DNA from: an uncultured Paracoccaceae bacterium
GTDB taxonomy: Bacteria > Pseudomonadota > Alphaproteobacteria > Rhodobacterales > Rhodobacteraceae
Direction: 5' to 3'
DNA: 64,000 nucleotides
NCBI GenBank assembly: GCA_947487205.1
Contig: CANKVU010000008.1
Coordinates: forward strand, 1 to 64,000
Shown: piece after piece, positions 49,085-62,428 of the stretch
Position numbering within the stretch: the first letter of the stretch is position 1
Layout: each line of letters starts with the position of its first letter
Notes under the pieces: model-generated
What the model was told of the DNA's origin: nothing
Databases searched by the model: none
The model's input: only the letters and a program-made list of their open reading frames with translations
Position numbers and translations under genes: made by a program

Positions 49085-49160
49085 CAGGCGGCGTTGACCG
49101 AGGTCTGCCGCCTAACCTCCCTGTTGGACTGGCCGGGCCTTAGTGCCCGGCCTTTTTTTC
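49085..49160 (+). ncRNA. Predicted small RNA with intrinsic terminator
   Basis: A stem of seven perfect pairs (AGGCGGC 49086-49092 with GCCGCCT 49107-49113) is followed by an unpaired stretch, AACCTCCCTGTTGG, carrying CCTCC complementary to ribosome-binding sites. A terminator follows: GGCCGGGC and GCCCGGCC around a six-base loop, then seven T (49131-49159). A promoter-like pair lies just upstream. The alternative is that this is only the LysR gene terminator with a fortuitous hairpin before it. Confidence 0.4.
49131..49159 (+). terminator. Rho-independent terminator before purL
   Basis: An 8-base GC stem with a six-base loop followed by seven T. It ends either the LysR transcript or the predicted small RNA. 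Confidence 0.93.
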
Positions 49161-49377
49161 TCGGGCCGCGTCCGATCCCTGTTTCGGGGCAGCCGGTCGT
49201 CATGGCAAGGACCGATAACGCATTCCCTGGAGCGGCATGGGCGCATGCCCGCAATTTCGGCGTCATGCCGCGACATTCCTCAGGCGGGTAACGCGCCCGG
49301 GCATGCGGGCCGCTTTCCCATCGAGGCCAGACGGACTAGACAGCGGGCGCCACTCACGACAGGAGGCCCGCGTTCCC

Positions 49378-51536
<2,159 letters not shown>

Positions 51537-51540
<4 letters not shown>

Positions 51541-52010
51541 AGGACGCCGTGCGGTATCTGGAGCGCTGCATCACGCTGGCCGAGGAGGCCCTTGACCGCG
51601 GCGGCGACCCGTTCGGGTCGATCCTGGTCGCTGCCGACGGGACGATCCTGCGCGAGGAGCGGAACGAGACCGGCGGCGGCGACGCGACGCGCCATCCCGA
51701 ATTTGCGTTGGCGCGCTGGGCTGCTGCGAATGTCGAGCCTGCAGCGCGCCGCCACCTGACCGTTTATACTTCGGGAGAGCATTGCCCGATGTGCTCCGCG
51801 GCCCATGCCTGGGTCGGGCTGGGGCCGATCGTTTATGCAAGTTCGGCCGAACAGCTGGTGGGCTGGCTGGCGGAGTTCGGCGCGCCTCCCCTTCCGGTCA
51901 GGCCGCTGGCGATCGGCGACGTGGCGCCGGGGATCCCGGTGTCGGGGCCGGTCGGGGATCTGGCCCGTCAGTTACGGGCGCTGCACGCCCGGCGTCACGG
52001 CGCCCGCTGA
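51537..52010 (+). CDS. Cytidine/nucleoside deaminase-family protein
   Basis: A 157-residue zinc deaminase fold. The zinc and catalytic site is [10 protein letters not shown] (His53, Glu55) with [10 protein letters not shown] (Cys83, Cys86). The usual H-A-E is H-P-E here. The N-terminal [18 protein letters not shown] is standard for the nucleoside deaminase/TadA superfamily. The start overlaps purL by four bases (ATGA), so it is translated with purL. A role in purine or guanine deamination is suggested by this coupling but not shown. Confidence 0.8.
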
Positions 52011-52028
52011 GGGGCGCCGCGCCACGCG

Positions 52029-54044
52029 TCACAGGAGCGACTTCACCTTCTCGACGACCGCGTCGGCAGTGATCCCGAACTTTTCGAACAGAACCTCGGC
52101 GGGGGCGGAGGCGCCGAAGCTGTCCATGCCGACGAAGCCCGCCTTGGCCTCGCGGCCGCGTTCGCCCAGAAGCCAGCGATCCCAGCCCTGGCGCGCCGCG
52201 GCCTCGATCCCCACGCGCACGGCGGCTGCCGGCAGGACGCGGCGGCGATAGCTCTCGTCCTGCTCGGCGAAGAGTTCGAAGCAGGGCATGGAAACTACCC
52301 GCGTGCCGATCCCCTCAGCCTCCAGGATGTCCTTCGCGGCCATGGCCAGGGACACCTCGGAGCCGGTGGCCATGAGCACGGCCTGTCGCTTGGCGTCCGC
52401 CTCGGCCAGGACATAGGCGCCCTGTTCGCTGAGGTTCTTCGTCTTGTGGCGGGTCCGCAGCGTCGGCAGGCCCTGCCGGGTCAGGGCAAGGACCGTGGGG
52501 CGGTCCATGGTCCGCAACGCGATCTCCCATGCCTCGGCGGTCTCCACGGTGTCGCACGGGCGGAAGACCTGAAGGTTCGGGGTCGCGCGAAGCATGGCCA
52601 GATGCTCTACCGGCTGGTGGGTCGGCCCGTCCTCGCCAAGGCCGATGGAATCGTGCGTCATGACATAGGTGACGGGCGCCCCCATCAGTGCCGACAGGCG
52701 GATTGCCGGGCGGGCATAATCGGTGAACACCATGAAGGTCCCGCCATAGGGCCGGATGCCCCCGTGCAGGGCCATGCCGTTCATCGCCGCGGCCATGCCG
52801 TGCTCGCGGATCCCGTAATGGACGTAGCGCCCCTTGCGGTTGTCGGGCGAGAAGACACCGAGCCCTTCGGTCAGGGTATTGTTCGAGCCGGTGAGGTCGG
52901 CCGATCCGCCCAGGGTCTCGGGCACGATCGGGTTCACGGCCTCGAGTACCATCTCCGACGACTTGCGGGTCGCGAGCTTCGGCGCCTCGTCCGAGATCTT
53001 CTTCTTCAGTGCGCGCAGGGTAGAGGTGAACTTGCTTGGCAAGTCGCGCGCCATGGCGGCGTCGAACTGCCGCTTCTTCGACTGGCCGAGCGCATCCACC
53101 CGGCCCTGCCATTCCGACCGCACCTGAGCGCCCCGGGCGCCCACGTCCTGCCACCATTTCGCCACGTCGCCGGGAATGTCGAACGGCCCGCTGTTCCACC
53201 CATAGGCGGCGCGGGTGTCGGAGATGAGCTGCTCGTCGGTCAGAGCACCGTGTCCCTTGCCGGTATCCTGCGCGGCCGAGCCCAGCGCGATATGGGTGCG
53301 GCAGGCGATCATCGACGGCCGATCGGCCTTCTTCGCCGCGGCGATCGCGGTGTCGATCTCTTCGGGGTCGTGGCCGTCGACGGACTGGACATGCCAGCCT
53401 GCGGCCTCGAACCGCTTGAGTTGATCGGTGCTGTCGGTCAGCGACACCTTGCCGTCGATGGAAATGCCATTGTCGTCGAAGAAGACGACCAGTTTCGACA
53501 GCTTCTGGTGGCCGGCGAGTGCGATGGCCTCGTGGCTCACCCCCTCCATGAGGCAGCCGTCCCCGGCGAAGACCCACGTGTGATGGTCCACGATCCCGGG
53601 GCCGAACCGGGCGCGCAGCGCCTCCTCGGCGATGGCCATGCCCACGGAGGTGGCCAGCCCCTGGCCCAGCGGCCCGGTCGTCACCTCGATCCCGTTGGCA
53701 TATTCGTGTTCGGGGTGGCCGGCGGTCTTGGCCCCCCACTGGCGGAAATTGCGGATCTCCTCCATCGTCATGCCGGGAACGCCGGTAAGGTGCAGCAGCG
53801 CGTAGAGGAGCATCGAGCCGTGCCCGTTCGAGATCACGAAACGGTCGCGATCCGGCCATCCGGGCGCGGCGGCGTCGAACTTCAGATGCCGCGACCACAG
53901 GACCGTGGCGATGTCGGCCATGCCCATGGGCATCCCGGAATGGCCCGAATTGGCCGCGGCGACCGCGTCCATCGCCAGCATCCGGATCGCGGTCGCGCGC
54001 ATCCAGTGGTCGGGGTGGCGGTCGCGAAGGGCAGCGATATCCAT
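52029..54044 (-). CDS. tkt: Transketolase
   Basis: A 671-residue TPP enzyme of the pentose phosphate/Calvin pathway. The N-terminal block is [20 protein letters not shown], followed by [18 protein letters not shown] and the TPP motif [18 protein letters not shown]. The phosphate-binding and C-terminal parts include [18 protein letters not shown] and GWDRWLLGE. The start at 54044 ([13 protein letters not shown]) is the standard one. It is convergent with the deaminase gene. Confidence 0.96.
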   Translation of the reverse strand: MDIAALRDRHPDHWMRATAIRMLAMDAVAAANSGHSGMPMGMADIATVLWSRHLKFDAAAPGWPDRDRFVISNGHGSMLLYALLHLTGVPGMTMEEIRNFRQWGAKTAGHPEHEYANGIEVTTGPLGQGLATSVGMAIAEEALRARFGPGIVDHHTWVFAGDGCLMEGVSHEAIALAGHQKLSKLVVFFDDNGISIDGKVSLTDSTDQLKRFEAAGWHVQSVDGHDPEEIDTAIAAAKKADRPSMIACRTHIALGSAAQDTGKGHGALTDEQLISDTRAAYGWNSGPFDIPGDVAKWWQDVGARGAQVRSEWQGRVDALGQSKKRQFDAAMARDLPSKFTSTLRALKKKISDEAPKLATRKSSEMVLEAVNPIVPETLGGSADLTGSNNTLTEGLGVFSPDNRKGRYVHYGIREHGMAAAMNGMALHGGIRPYGGTFMVFTDYARPAIRLSALMGAPVTYVMTHDSIGLGEDGPTHQPVEHLAMLRATPNLQVFRPCDTVETAEAWEIALRTMDRPTVLALTRQGLPTLRTRHKTKNLSEQGAYVLAEADAKRQAVLMATGSEVSLAMAAKDILEAEGIGTRVVSMPCFELFAEQDESYRRRVLPAAAVRVGIEAAARQGWDRWLLGERGREAKAGFVGMDSFGASAPAEVLFEKFGITADAVVEKVKSLL

Positions 54045-54234
54045 AAGACGGGATCCTTTGGCATGTCGGCGGGGTCGCGTGGGTGATACCAAGACGGGGT
54101 CCGAGCGCAAGATCGGGCCGCGTGCGGGAGCCGATTCAGATGCGATTGGGGGGCTGAATTAACGTGACAGTTGCGGTTTACTGTCCCCGGTCGTGCGAAT
54201 CACGCCGACCGGCGCCTATGCTCTAGGGACAGGG

Positions 54235-54705
54235 ATGCAGGACATCGACGAGGTTGAAAGGCGACTGGAGGCAGCGCTGTCGCGGATCGCCACCGGACTC
54301 GACCGGATCGGGCCCCGCTCGGACGCGCAAGGTGGCGACGCCGAGGCGCTCGCCGAAGCGCTCGAGGCGGAGCGCGCCGTGAACCGCGATCTTGAGGAGC
54401 GGCTGCGCGCGGATGGCGAGGCGCACGCCGCGCGGATCGCGGAACTGGAGCGCGAAGGCGCCGGCATGCGGGCCGAGATCGCCACGATGGAGGAGGACCG
54501 GGCGCGCCTGCGGGCCGCGGCCGACGCGCTTCGCGGGACTTGCGAGGCGCTGCGCCGGGACGCCGGCGGCGGGGAGGCGGTGAACAGCGCGATGGAAACC
54601 GAGATCGCCGCCCTCACCGCGGTACGCGCCAGCGATCGCGCGGAGCTGGAGGCGATCATCGCGCTTTTGTCGGACGAGCGGAGCGGGGATTCCGGGAATG
54701 GCTGA
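54235..54705 (+). CDS. Coiled-coil protein upstream of zapA
   Basis: A 156-residue protein that is almost all predicted coiled coil (heptads from MQDIDEVERRLEAALSRI through AELEREGAGMRAEIATMEED). There is no membrane segment. The ATG at 54235 follows AGGG. Its last 8 bases overlap zapA, so the two proteins are co-translated and may interact at the division ring. In relatives the same gene precedes zapA, but it has no name that I know. Confidence 0.7.
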   Translation: MQDIDEVERRLEAALSRIATGLDRIGPRSDAQGGDAEALAEALEAERAVNRDLEERLRADGEAHAARIAELEREGAGMRAEIATMEEDRARLRAAADALRGTCEALRRDAGGGEAVNSAMETEIAALTAVRASDRAELEAIIALLSDERSGDSGNG

Positions 54706-55075
54706 ACAGACGATCACCATCGGCGGGCGCGACTACGAGGTCGCCTGCCGGGACGGCGAAGAATCCTTCCTCCACCTCGCGGCGGGGTTGCTCGATTCGG
54801 AAGCGCAGAAGCTGCACGACCAGCTGGGCCGGCAGCCGGAGACGCGCACGTTGCTGATGGCGGGCCTGATGCTCGCCGACACCACGGCCGGGTTGCAGGA
54901 ACGGCTCGACATGGCGGAGGCGCGGATCGCCGAACTCGCCCGCGATGTGGACGCTTCGCGCGACCGGACCGGCGCCGAATCCCTGCCGGAAGATTTCGCC
55001 GTGCGGCTGCGGGCCCTTGCCGAGCGCTCGGAGGCATTGGCCGATCGGGTCGAGGGGGCGGACGCCACGGAGTGA
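54698..55075 (+). CDS. zapA: Cell division protein ZapA
   Basis: A 125-residue FtsZ-ring-associated protein. The beta-hairpin head is MAEQTITIGGRDYEVACRDG, followed by the amphipathic helix region EESFLHLAAGLLDSEAQKLH and the long dimer/tetramer coiled coil (MLADTTAGLQERLDMAEARI). It overlaps the preceding coiled-coil gene by 8 bases. Confidence 0.88.
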   Translation: MAEQTITIGGRDYEVACRDGEESFLHLAAGLLDSEAQKLHDQLGRQPETRTLLMAGLMLADTTAGLQERLDMAEARIAELARDVDASRDRTGAESLPEDFAVRLRALAERSEALADRVEGADATE

Positions 55076-55105
55076 CGCGCCGCCCCTCGGGTCACGTGCC
55101 CGGGA

Positions 55106-55465
55106 TCAGGCGTTCGCTTCGCGGATCTTCTCGGCGGCGGCCTTGTCGTAGGCCACGCCCTCCTTCTCGAAGAGCTGATCGAGCTCACCGGAGAGCGTCA
55201 TCTCCGTGATGATGTCGCACCCGCCCACGAATTCGCCCTTGACGTAGAGCTGAGGGATGGTCGGCCAATCCGAGTAATCCTTGATTCCCTGACGGAGTCC
55301 TTCGTCCGCAAGTACGTTCACGTCCGCATAATCGACTCCCATGAAGTTCAGCACGCCCGCGACGCGGCTGGAGAAGCCGCATTGCGGCATCGACTTCGTC
55401 CCCTTCATGAACAGGACCACGTCGTTCTTGGTGACCGTATCCTTGATCTGATCTTCGGCGCTCAT
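55106..55465 (-). CDS. grxD: Monothiol glutaredoxin (Grx4/GrxD type)
   Basis: A 119-residue CGFS glutaredoxin that carries and transfers [2Fe-2S] clusters. The active site is [10 protein letters not shown] with Cys29. [32 protein letters not shown] and [15 protein letters not shown] are typical. It is followed in reverse order by bolA nearby; BolA and CGFS glutaredoxins form a heterodimer that controls iron homeostasis. Confidence 0.96.
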   Translation of the reverse strand: MSAEDQIKDTVTKNDVVLFMKGTKSMPQCGFSSRVAGVLNFMGVDYADVNVLADEGLRQGIKDYSDWPTIPQLYVKGEFVGGCDIITEMTLSGELDQLFEKEGVAYDKAAAEKIREANA

Positions 55466-55576
55466 CTCTTCACCTTCCGTGTTTGTCCTCGCGGGGAACG
55501 CGCGTCGTGCCGCATTCCCTCGTCAATCTGCAGGTTCGTCGCGCGGTGCCGGCACCGTCGGCCTCCCGATGGCTGA

Positions 55577-55816
55577 TCAGGGCGCGCGTGTGGTCAGCGC
55601 CAGGGCGTGCAGGTCGCCGGTGGGACCGTCCATCTTGCCCTTGAGCGCGGAATAGACGGCGCGCTGCTGCTGCACGCGATTCAGCCCCCGGAAGCTTTCG
55701 TCCACGACCTCGGCGGCATAATGGTTCCCGTCCCCCGCGAGATCGGTGATGGTGATCTTCGCGTCCGGGAACGTCTCTCGGATCAGGGACTCGATTTCGC
55801 GCGCTTCGATGGCCAT
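55577..55816 (-). CDS. bolA: BolA-family protein
   Basis: A 79-residue protein that partners CGFS glutaredoxins. The conserved middle is GDGNHYAAEVVDESFRGLNR and the C-terminal helix is AVYSALKGKMDGPTGDLHAL, with the class His in GNHY. The ATG at 55816 begins MAIEAREIESLIRETFP. It lies about 110 bases upstream of grxD in the same direction. Confidence 0.94.
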   Translation of the reverse strand: MAIEAREIESLIRETFPDAKITITDLAGDGNHYAAEVVDESFRGLNRVQQQRAVYSALKGKMDGPTGDLHALALTTRAP

Positions 55817-55985
55817 GCGGGTCCTCTCCTGCCGGGGCGCCAGAGACGTAAGCCCGGCGGCGTCAAGGTGCAAGCCGGATGGTCCCACCGGGACCCCGCG
55901 CGCGATACGCGTCCCGCGTCGGGCGGGCGGGATGGGGCGGTATGGGGCGCCCTGCTCCCGCCCGGGGGCGTGCTCTCCCCGTCGC

Positions 55986-57584
55986 TCAGTCGGGGTCGCG
56001 TCGTATCCAGCCGACGAGGCGGGCGGTGGAGGCATCTTTGCCCTCGACCCCAGCCTTCCCGGACAACACCGGGTCGAGGGCCTTGGCGAGTTCCTTGCCA
56101 AGTTCGACGCCCCATTGATCGAAGGAATTGATGCCCAGTATCGCCCCCTCGACGAAGACCCTGTGTTCGTAGAGGGCCACGATCTGGCCCAGGACGCGGG
56201 GCGTCAGCCGATCGTAGACGAGCATGGTCGAGGGCCGGTTGCCGGGAAAAACCCGGTGGCGGGCCTGGCGATCCAGTTCGGCGCCGTCGAACGCGTCCGC
56301 GACGCTCGCCCTTGCCTCCTCGAAGCTGCGACCGCGCAGAAGCGCCTCGGCCTGCGCGACGCAATTGGCGATCAGGAGGCGGTGCTGATGCGCGAGTTCC
56401 GGCTCGTGCCCCTCGCGGCCGACCATGAACTCGCACGGAACCACCCGGGTGCCCTGATGGATCAGCTGATAGAACGCATGCTGGCCGTTCGTGCCCGGCT
56501 CTCCCCAGACGACGGGGCCCGAATGGGTGGGCAGATCCGCCCCCTCCATATCCACGCGCTTACCGTTCGATTCCATTTCCAATTGCTGGAGATAGGCCGG
56601 CAGGCGCGCGAGCCTCTGCTCGTAGGGCAGGACGGCGCGGGTCGCGTAGCCGCAGCCCTGATTGTGCCAGATGCCAACGAGGGCGAGCATCACCGGCATG
56701 TTGCGAAGCGGGTCGGCGGTGCGGAAATGGTCGTCCATCTCGGCCGCGCCCTTCAGGACCGCCCGGAAATCCGCCGGGCCGACGGCGATCATGAGCGAAA
56801 GCCCGATCGGCCCCCACATCGAATAACGCCCGCCGACCCAATCCGCGAAGCCGAAGACACGGGCCTCGTCGATGCCGAAGGCGGCCGTCCGATCGGCCGC
56901 GGTCGAGAGGGCCGCGAATTGCGCGGCCGGGTCCGGCACCTTCTCGGCCATCCAGGCCTTGGCGGTTTCGGCGTTCGTCATCGTCTCGATCGTGGTGAAG
57001 GTCTTGGAGGCGACGATGACGAGCGTCGTGGCCGGATCGAGCGGGGCGAGGATGTCGTGGACATGCGCCCCGTCGACGTTCGAGACGAAGTGGCACCGGG
57101 GGCCGTCGGCATAGGGCCCGAGGGCCTGGTACGCCATCGCCGGGCCGAGATCGGATCCGCCGATGCCGATATTGACCACGTCCATGATCGCCCCGCCCTG
57201 ACCGGCGAAGCCCCCGTCGCGCACCGATTGAGCGAACTCCTCCATCCGGGCCAGGGTGTCGAGAACCTCGGGCATGACGTCCTGACCGTCGACCGTGACC
57301 GGATGGCCGTCGAGGTTGCGCAGCGCGGTGTGCAGGACCGCGCGCCCCTCGGTCTCGTTGATCTTCCGCCCGGCGAACATCGCGTCGCGGCGGGCCGGAA
57401 GTTCCGCGGCCTCCGCCATCCCGAGGAGCATGTCGCGGGTCGAATTGTCGATGTTCGTCTTGGCGTAGTCGAACAGCATTCCCAGGGCCTCGACCGAGAA
57501 GTCGCGCGCGCGCTCGGGCCCCATCAGGTCGAGCAGGGGACGATCCGCGACCTCTTCGGCCCGCTCGGCCAGCTTGTCCCACAT
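55986..57584 (-). CDS. pgi: Glucose-6-phosphate isomerase
   Basis: A 532-residue isomerase between glucose-6-P and fructose-6-P. VVNIGIGGSDLGPAMAYQAL, IVASKTFTTIETMTNAETAK, the signature FGFADWVGGRYSMWGPIGLS and the active-site end LGINSFDQWGVELGKELAKA are all present. It follows pgl by 5 bases, so the two are one operon. Confidence 0.96.
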   Translation of the reverse strand: MWDKLAERAEEVADRPLLDLMGPERARDFSVEALGMLFDYAKTNIDNSTRDMLLGMAEAAELPARRDAMFAGRKINETEGRAVLHTALRNLDGHPVTVDGQDVMPEVLDTLARMEEFAQSVRDGGFAGQGGAIMDVVNIGIGGSDLGPAMAYQALGPYADGPRCHFVSNVDGAHVHDILAPLDPATTLVIVASKTFTTIETMTNAETAKAWMAEKVPDPAAQFAALSTAADRTAAFGIDEARVFGFADWVGGRYSMWGPIGLSLMIAVGPADFRAVLKGAAEMDDHFRTADPLRNMPVMLALVGIWHNQGCGYATRAVLPYEQRLARLPAYLQQLEMESNGKRVDMEGADLPTHSGPVVWGEPGTNGQHAFYQLIHQGTRVVPCEFMVGREGHEPELAHQHRLLIANCVAQAEALLRGRSFEEARASVADAFDGAELDRQARHRVFPGNRPSTMLVYDRLTPRVLGQIVALYEHRVFVEGAILGINSFDQWGVELGKELAKALDPVLSGKAGVEGKDASTARLVGWIRRDPD

Positions 57585-57589
57585 CGGTT

Positions 57590-58255
57590 TCACTCCTCGG
57601 CCCAGTGTACGGTGGCATCGCCGAGGACGGTGGCGATCGGCGCCTCCTCGGGCTTCGACCTGCGTGCGCGTTCGAGCGCCGCGCGCTTCGCCGATCCGGT
57701 GATGACGACATGGGTCGAAAGCGCCCCGCGCAGGACCGGCCCGGTCAGCGTCACCCTCGGCTCCAACCCCTCGGGGGCGTCGACCTCCATCACCGGCGGG
57801 GCCTTCTGCGCGAGGGCGTCGGACAATTGCGGAGAGCCGGGAAAGAGCGACGCGCAATGCATGTCTTCGCCCATTCCCAGAAGGAGGATCGAAAGCGGCA
57901 ATTCCGGCGCCAGCCGGGCGCCGATATCTTCCAGTGAAACGCCAGGGCCGGGGACGATGCGGATGAAACGGGCATTCGCCGCCTTGTCGGTCAGCAACCG
58001 GACGCGCAGAAGGCGTTCGTTCGACCGCTCGTGGTCGGACGGCACCATGCGTTCGTCGGTCAGAACGACATGTACCATGTCCCAGCGCAGATCCGCCCCC
58101 GACAACGTGTCGAAGATAGGTCCGGGTGTGGTGCCGCCCGGGACGGCGAGGGAGACGTGATCATGGGCTGCCAGGCAATTGGATATTTCGCTCGCCAGCT
58201 TGTCGGCCAGTTGCATCATCATCATCTCGGCGTCGGGATATTCGATCAGTTCCAT
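57590..58255 (-). CDS. pgl: 6-phosphogluconolactonase
   Basis: A 221-residue lactonase of the NagB-like fold. VSLAVPGGTTPGPIFDTLSG and VHVVLTDERMVPSDHERSNE are the family motifs, with SILLLGMGEDMHCASLFPGS as the third. The product is 6-phosphogluconate, feeding the Entner-Doudoroff or oxidative pentose branch. It lies between zwf and pgi, all on the same strand. Confidence 0.95.
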   Translation of the reverse strand: MELIEYPDAEMMMMQLADKLASEISNCLAAHDHVSLAVPGGTTPGPIFDTLSGADLRWDMVHVVLTDERMVPSDHERSNERLLRVRLLTDKAANARFIRIVPGPGVSLEDIGARLAPELPLSILLLGMGEDMHCASLFPGSPQLSDALAQKAPPVMEVDAPEGLEPRVTLTGPVLRGALSTHVVITGSAKRAALERARRSKPEEAPIATVLGDATVHWAEE

Positions 58256-58503
58256 GCCGTCCTCCGCGTGTCATCCTGCGATCTAGGGCGTCGGCCGCGC
58301 CGGTCAGCCGGTCGCGCCGCCATGGGATAGCCGCACGGGCTTCCACCCTCCCCCTCGATCCGGCCGGTCGCTCTGTGCCGCCAGGCCGTGGCCGGCGGTC
58401 CGGGCATCCTCGTGGCCGCAGGCCAGGGGATGCGCAGGCGGCAGCTAGGCCGGGTCGCGGGCGCCTGCCCTCCGGCATCGGCCCGGGGGGGGCGGGGAGG
58501 CCG

Positions 58504-59955
<1,452 letters not shown>

Positions 59956-60062
59956 GGCAGACGCTCCGTTTCCCGCTTGCGCCGATGACTTGCGCGCCGG
60001 GCTGCCGCGGTCAAGCCCCGGATGTGGGCGCTAACGAATGGCGGCGGTCCGCCAAGGCGCGC

Positions 60063-60647
60063 TCACGCCTCCAGTTCGGCATCCCAGTAGAGGAAATCGA
60101 GCCACGTGTCGTGCAGGTGGTTGGGCGGAAAGCGGCGGCCGACATTCTTGAGCTCTTCCGCACCCGGGCAGCGCGGCGCCTTGCGGAGGCTCAACCCGGA
60201 ATGTTTCAGCGACTTCGATCCCTTGGACAGGTTGCACCGCGCGCAGGCCGCGACCACGTTTTCCCAGCTCGTCCGGCCGCCCCGCGCGCGCGGAACCACG
60301 TGATCGAAGGTCAGATCGCCCGTCGAGCCGCAATACTGGCAGCGGAATTCGTCCCGCAGGAAAAGATTGAAGCGCGTGAATGCCACGCGCTTCTGGGGTT
60401 TGACGAAATCCTTCAGCACGACGACCGACGGGATCCTGATCTGCGTCGTCGGACTGCGGACGAGCATGTCGTACTCGGCCACGATCTGAACCCGGTCGAG
60501 ATAGGCCGCCTTGACCGCCTCCTGCCATGGCCAGAGCGAGAGCGGATAATAGGAGAGAGGTCGGTAATCGGCGTTCAGGACCAGCGCCGGATGGTGCCGG
60601 AGAGAGTTCGGTTCGCGGACGAAGCTCGTCCTGAAATCACCGCCCAT
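60063..60647 (-). CDS. HNH endonuclease-domain protein
   Basis: A 194-residue protein of a common bacterial HNH family. Zinc ribbon Cys pairs frame the domain: CQYCGSTGDLTFDHVVPRAR and ENVVAACARCNLSKGSKSL, giving H-N-H residues in the middle. The N-terminal part HHPALVLNADYRPLSYYPLS and PWQEAVKAAYLDRVQIV is conserved. The start at 60647 (MGGDFRTSF) is favoured; 60671 and 60821 are alternatives. These stand-alone genes are widespread in core genomes and are not homing enzymes. The cellular role is unknown. Confidence 0.85.
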   Translation of the reverse strand: MGGDFRTSFVREPNSLRHHPALVLNADYRPLSYYPLSLWPWQEAVKAAYLDRVQIVAEYDMLVRSPTTQIRIPSVVVLKDFVKPQKRVAFTRFNLFLRDEFRCQYCGSTGDLTFDHVVPRARGGRTSWENVVAACARCNLSKGSKSLKHSGLSLRKAPRCPGAEELKNVGRRFPPNHLHDTWLDFLYWDAELEA

Positions 60648-61092
60648 GGTCAAACGATCCCTGCCCTGCATTCTCCGCGAGAAACAGGGCGGAGGATCCG
60701 CCCCGCACTCCCGTCCAACTATATCTGGCACCCTCGCCACGGCAAGCCCAAGGAGTTGTGGGCCGACCTTGCGGGTTGTAAAACACGCTCCGATGACGCG
60801 CATGTGACGCGGCGCCGGCATCCGCCGCGGATGGGAGGCGGCGCAGGCCCATCGCGGGCTGAGCGCCTCGCCTGACCGACGCCCGCGACCCGGGCCGGTG
60901 ACGCAGGGTCTGGCCGCCCGACGACAGGCCGCCCCTTGCGGATGCGGCCCGATCGATTACCTCGCGATACGACGAGGTTCCGGTCTTGAAACCGGGCGCG
61001 CGAAAGCGTATTGCGCGGCCTCATTCCGCATTGACGGGGGCTCTTCGGCCCCGACCCACGGGCCCCGCCCCAAGACAGACGAAGGACCGATC
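60648..61092. other. Intergenic region between HNH gene and rpmF
   Basis: About 445 bases hold the start region of the HNH gene at the left and one promoter-like pair for rpmF at the right (60986-61014). No other reading frame or RNA structure stood out. Confidence 0.5.
60986..61014 (+). promoter_or_regulatory. Candidate promoter of rpmF-plsX-fabH
   Basis: TTGAAA and TATTGC are separated by 17 bases and lie 79 bases upstream of the rpmF start. Confidence 0.45.
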
Positions 61093-61299
61093 ATGGCCGT
61101 CCCGCAGAACAAGGTCACCAAGTCGCGCCGCAACATGCGCCGCGCCCACGACGCGCTGACCGCCGCAAACCCGAACGAGTGCCAGAATTGCGGCGAGCTG
61201 AAGCGCCCGCATCACGTCTGCGGTGCCTGCGGACATTATGCCGAGCGCGAGATCGTCGCGCAAACGGACGAGGTCGATCTCGACGACGACGCCGCCTGA
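61093..61299 (+). CDS. rpmF: Ribosomal protein L32
   Basis: A 68-residue protein of the large ribosomal subunit. [20 protein letters not shown] is the standard start, and the zinc ribbon has four Cys in [20 protein letters not shown]. The acidic tail ([10 protein letters not shown]) is typical of this clade. Follows the family order rpmF-plsX-fabH. Confidence 0.97.
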   Translation: MAVPQNKVTKSRRNMRRAHDALTAANPNECQNCGELKRPHHVCGACGHYAEREIVAQTDEVDLDDDAA

Positions 61300-61318
61300 G
61301 GGCGCACGGGATCCTGCG

Positions 61319-62428
61319 ATGACGGAGGCCATCCACAGATTTGCGACGGAGGCCGACGATTGCGTAGGCCGGATCGTCCTGTCCGTGGACGCGATGGGCG
61401 GCGATCAGGGCCCGGCGGCCGTGATCGCCGGCATGGCCATTTCCGCGCGCAAGAATCCCCAGATCCGGTTTATCCTGCACGGCCCCGCTCACGAGCTGGG
61501 GGGGCTGGTCGAGAAGCGCAAGCTGTCCGACGTGGTCGAGATCCGTGACTGCGCCGAAACGGTGCAGATGGCCGACAAGCCCTCGAATGTCCTGCGCAAC
61601 GGACAGGCCACGTCGATGTGGTCCTGCGTCGAGGCGGTGCGGAATGGCGAGGCGGAAGTTGCGGTAAGCTGCGGCAATACCGGCGCGCTGATGCTCCTGT
61701 CCATCATGCGGCTGAAGAAGTTGCCCAACGTGCACCGGCCGGCGATCGCCTGCCTCTGGCCGTCGCGCAACCCGAACGGGTTCAACGTGATGCTGGACGT
61801 GGGGGCCGACATCAAGGCCGAGCCGCGGGACCTTCTGCAATATGCCCTGATGGGCTGCTCCTATGCCCGCAACGGCCAAGAGCTGGCGCGACCCCGCATC
61901 GGACTGCTGAACAACGGCACTGAAGAACACAAGGGCCGCGCCGAGATGAAGGAGGCCCACGACCTGATCCGGGACGCCTCCGGCCAAGGCGATTTCGATT
62001 TCGTGGGCTTCGTCGAAGGCGGCGACATACCGTCCGATCGGGTGGACGTGATCGTCACGGACGGCTTCACCGGGAATATCGCGCTCAAGACCGGCGAAGG
62101 CACCGCCGCGCTGATCCGGGATTTCCTGAAGGAGGCCTTCCGATACTCGGTCCTGTCGCGGGTGGCGGCGGTCCTGGCGCTCACGTCCATGAAGAGGCTG
62201 CAGAAACGTATCGACCCACGGCGTGTGAACGGGGGCGTCTTCCTCGGGCTGAACGGGACGGTGGTCAAGAGCCACGGGTCCGCAGACGCCACCGGCGTGT
62301 CGGCGGCGCTCAAGCTGGCGTTCAAGCTGGCGAAGAGCGACTTCAATGCCCGGCTGGCCGCCAGGGTCGCATCGACATCCGATCTCTATACGGACCGGCC
62401 TCGCGCGGATGGAGAGATCACGGCATGA
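61319..62428 (+). CDS. plsX: Phosphate acyltransferase PlsX
   Basis: A 369-residue enzyme that makes acyl-phosphate from acyl-ACP for membrane phospholipid synthesis. VLSVDAMGGDQGPAAVIAGM is the N-terminal signature, and SCGNTGALMLLSIMRLKKLP and VIVTDGFTGNIALKTGEG are further blocks. The ATG lies 19 bases after the rpmF stop. The TGA overlaps the fabH start by four bases. Confidence 0.96.
   Translation: MTEAIHRFATEADDCVGRIVLSVDAMGGDQGPAAVIAGMAISARKNPQIRFILHGPAHELGGLVEKRKLSDVVEIRDCAETVQMADKPSNVLRNGQATSMWSCVEAVRNGEAEVAVSCGNTGALMLLSIMRLKKLPNVHRPAIACLWPSRNPNGFNVMLDVGADIKAEPRDLLQYALMGCSYARNGQELARPRIGLLNNGTEEHKGRAEMKEAHDLIRDASGQGDFDFVGFVEGGDIPSDRVDVIVTDGFTGNIALKTGEGTAALIRDFLKEAFRYSVLSRVAAVLALTSMKRLQKRIDPRRVNGGVFLGLNGTVVKSHGSADATGVSAALKLAFKLAKSDFNARLAARVASTSDLYTDRPRADGEITA

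Noticed and set aside
60063-60647. HNH gene as a homing endonuclease or defence nuclease
   Set aside because: Its family is a common stand-alone core protein, there is no intron or intein nearby and no defence neighbours.
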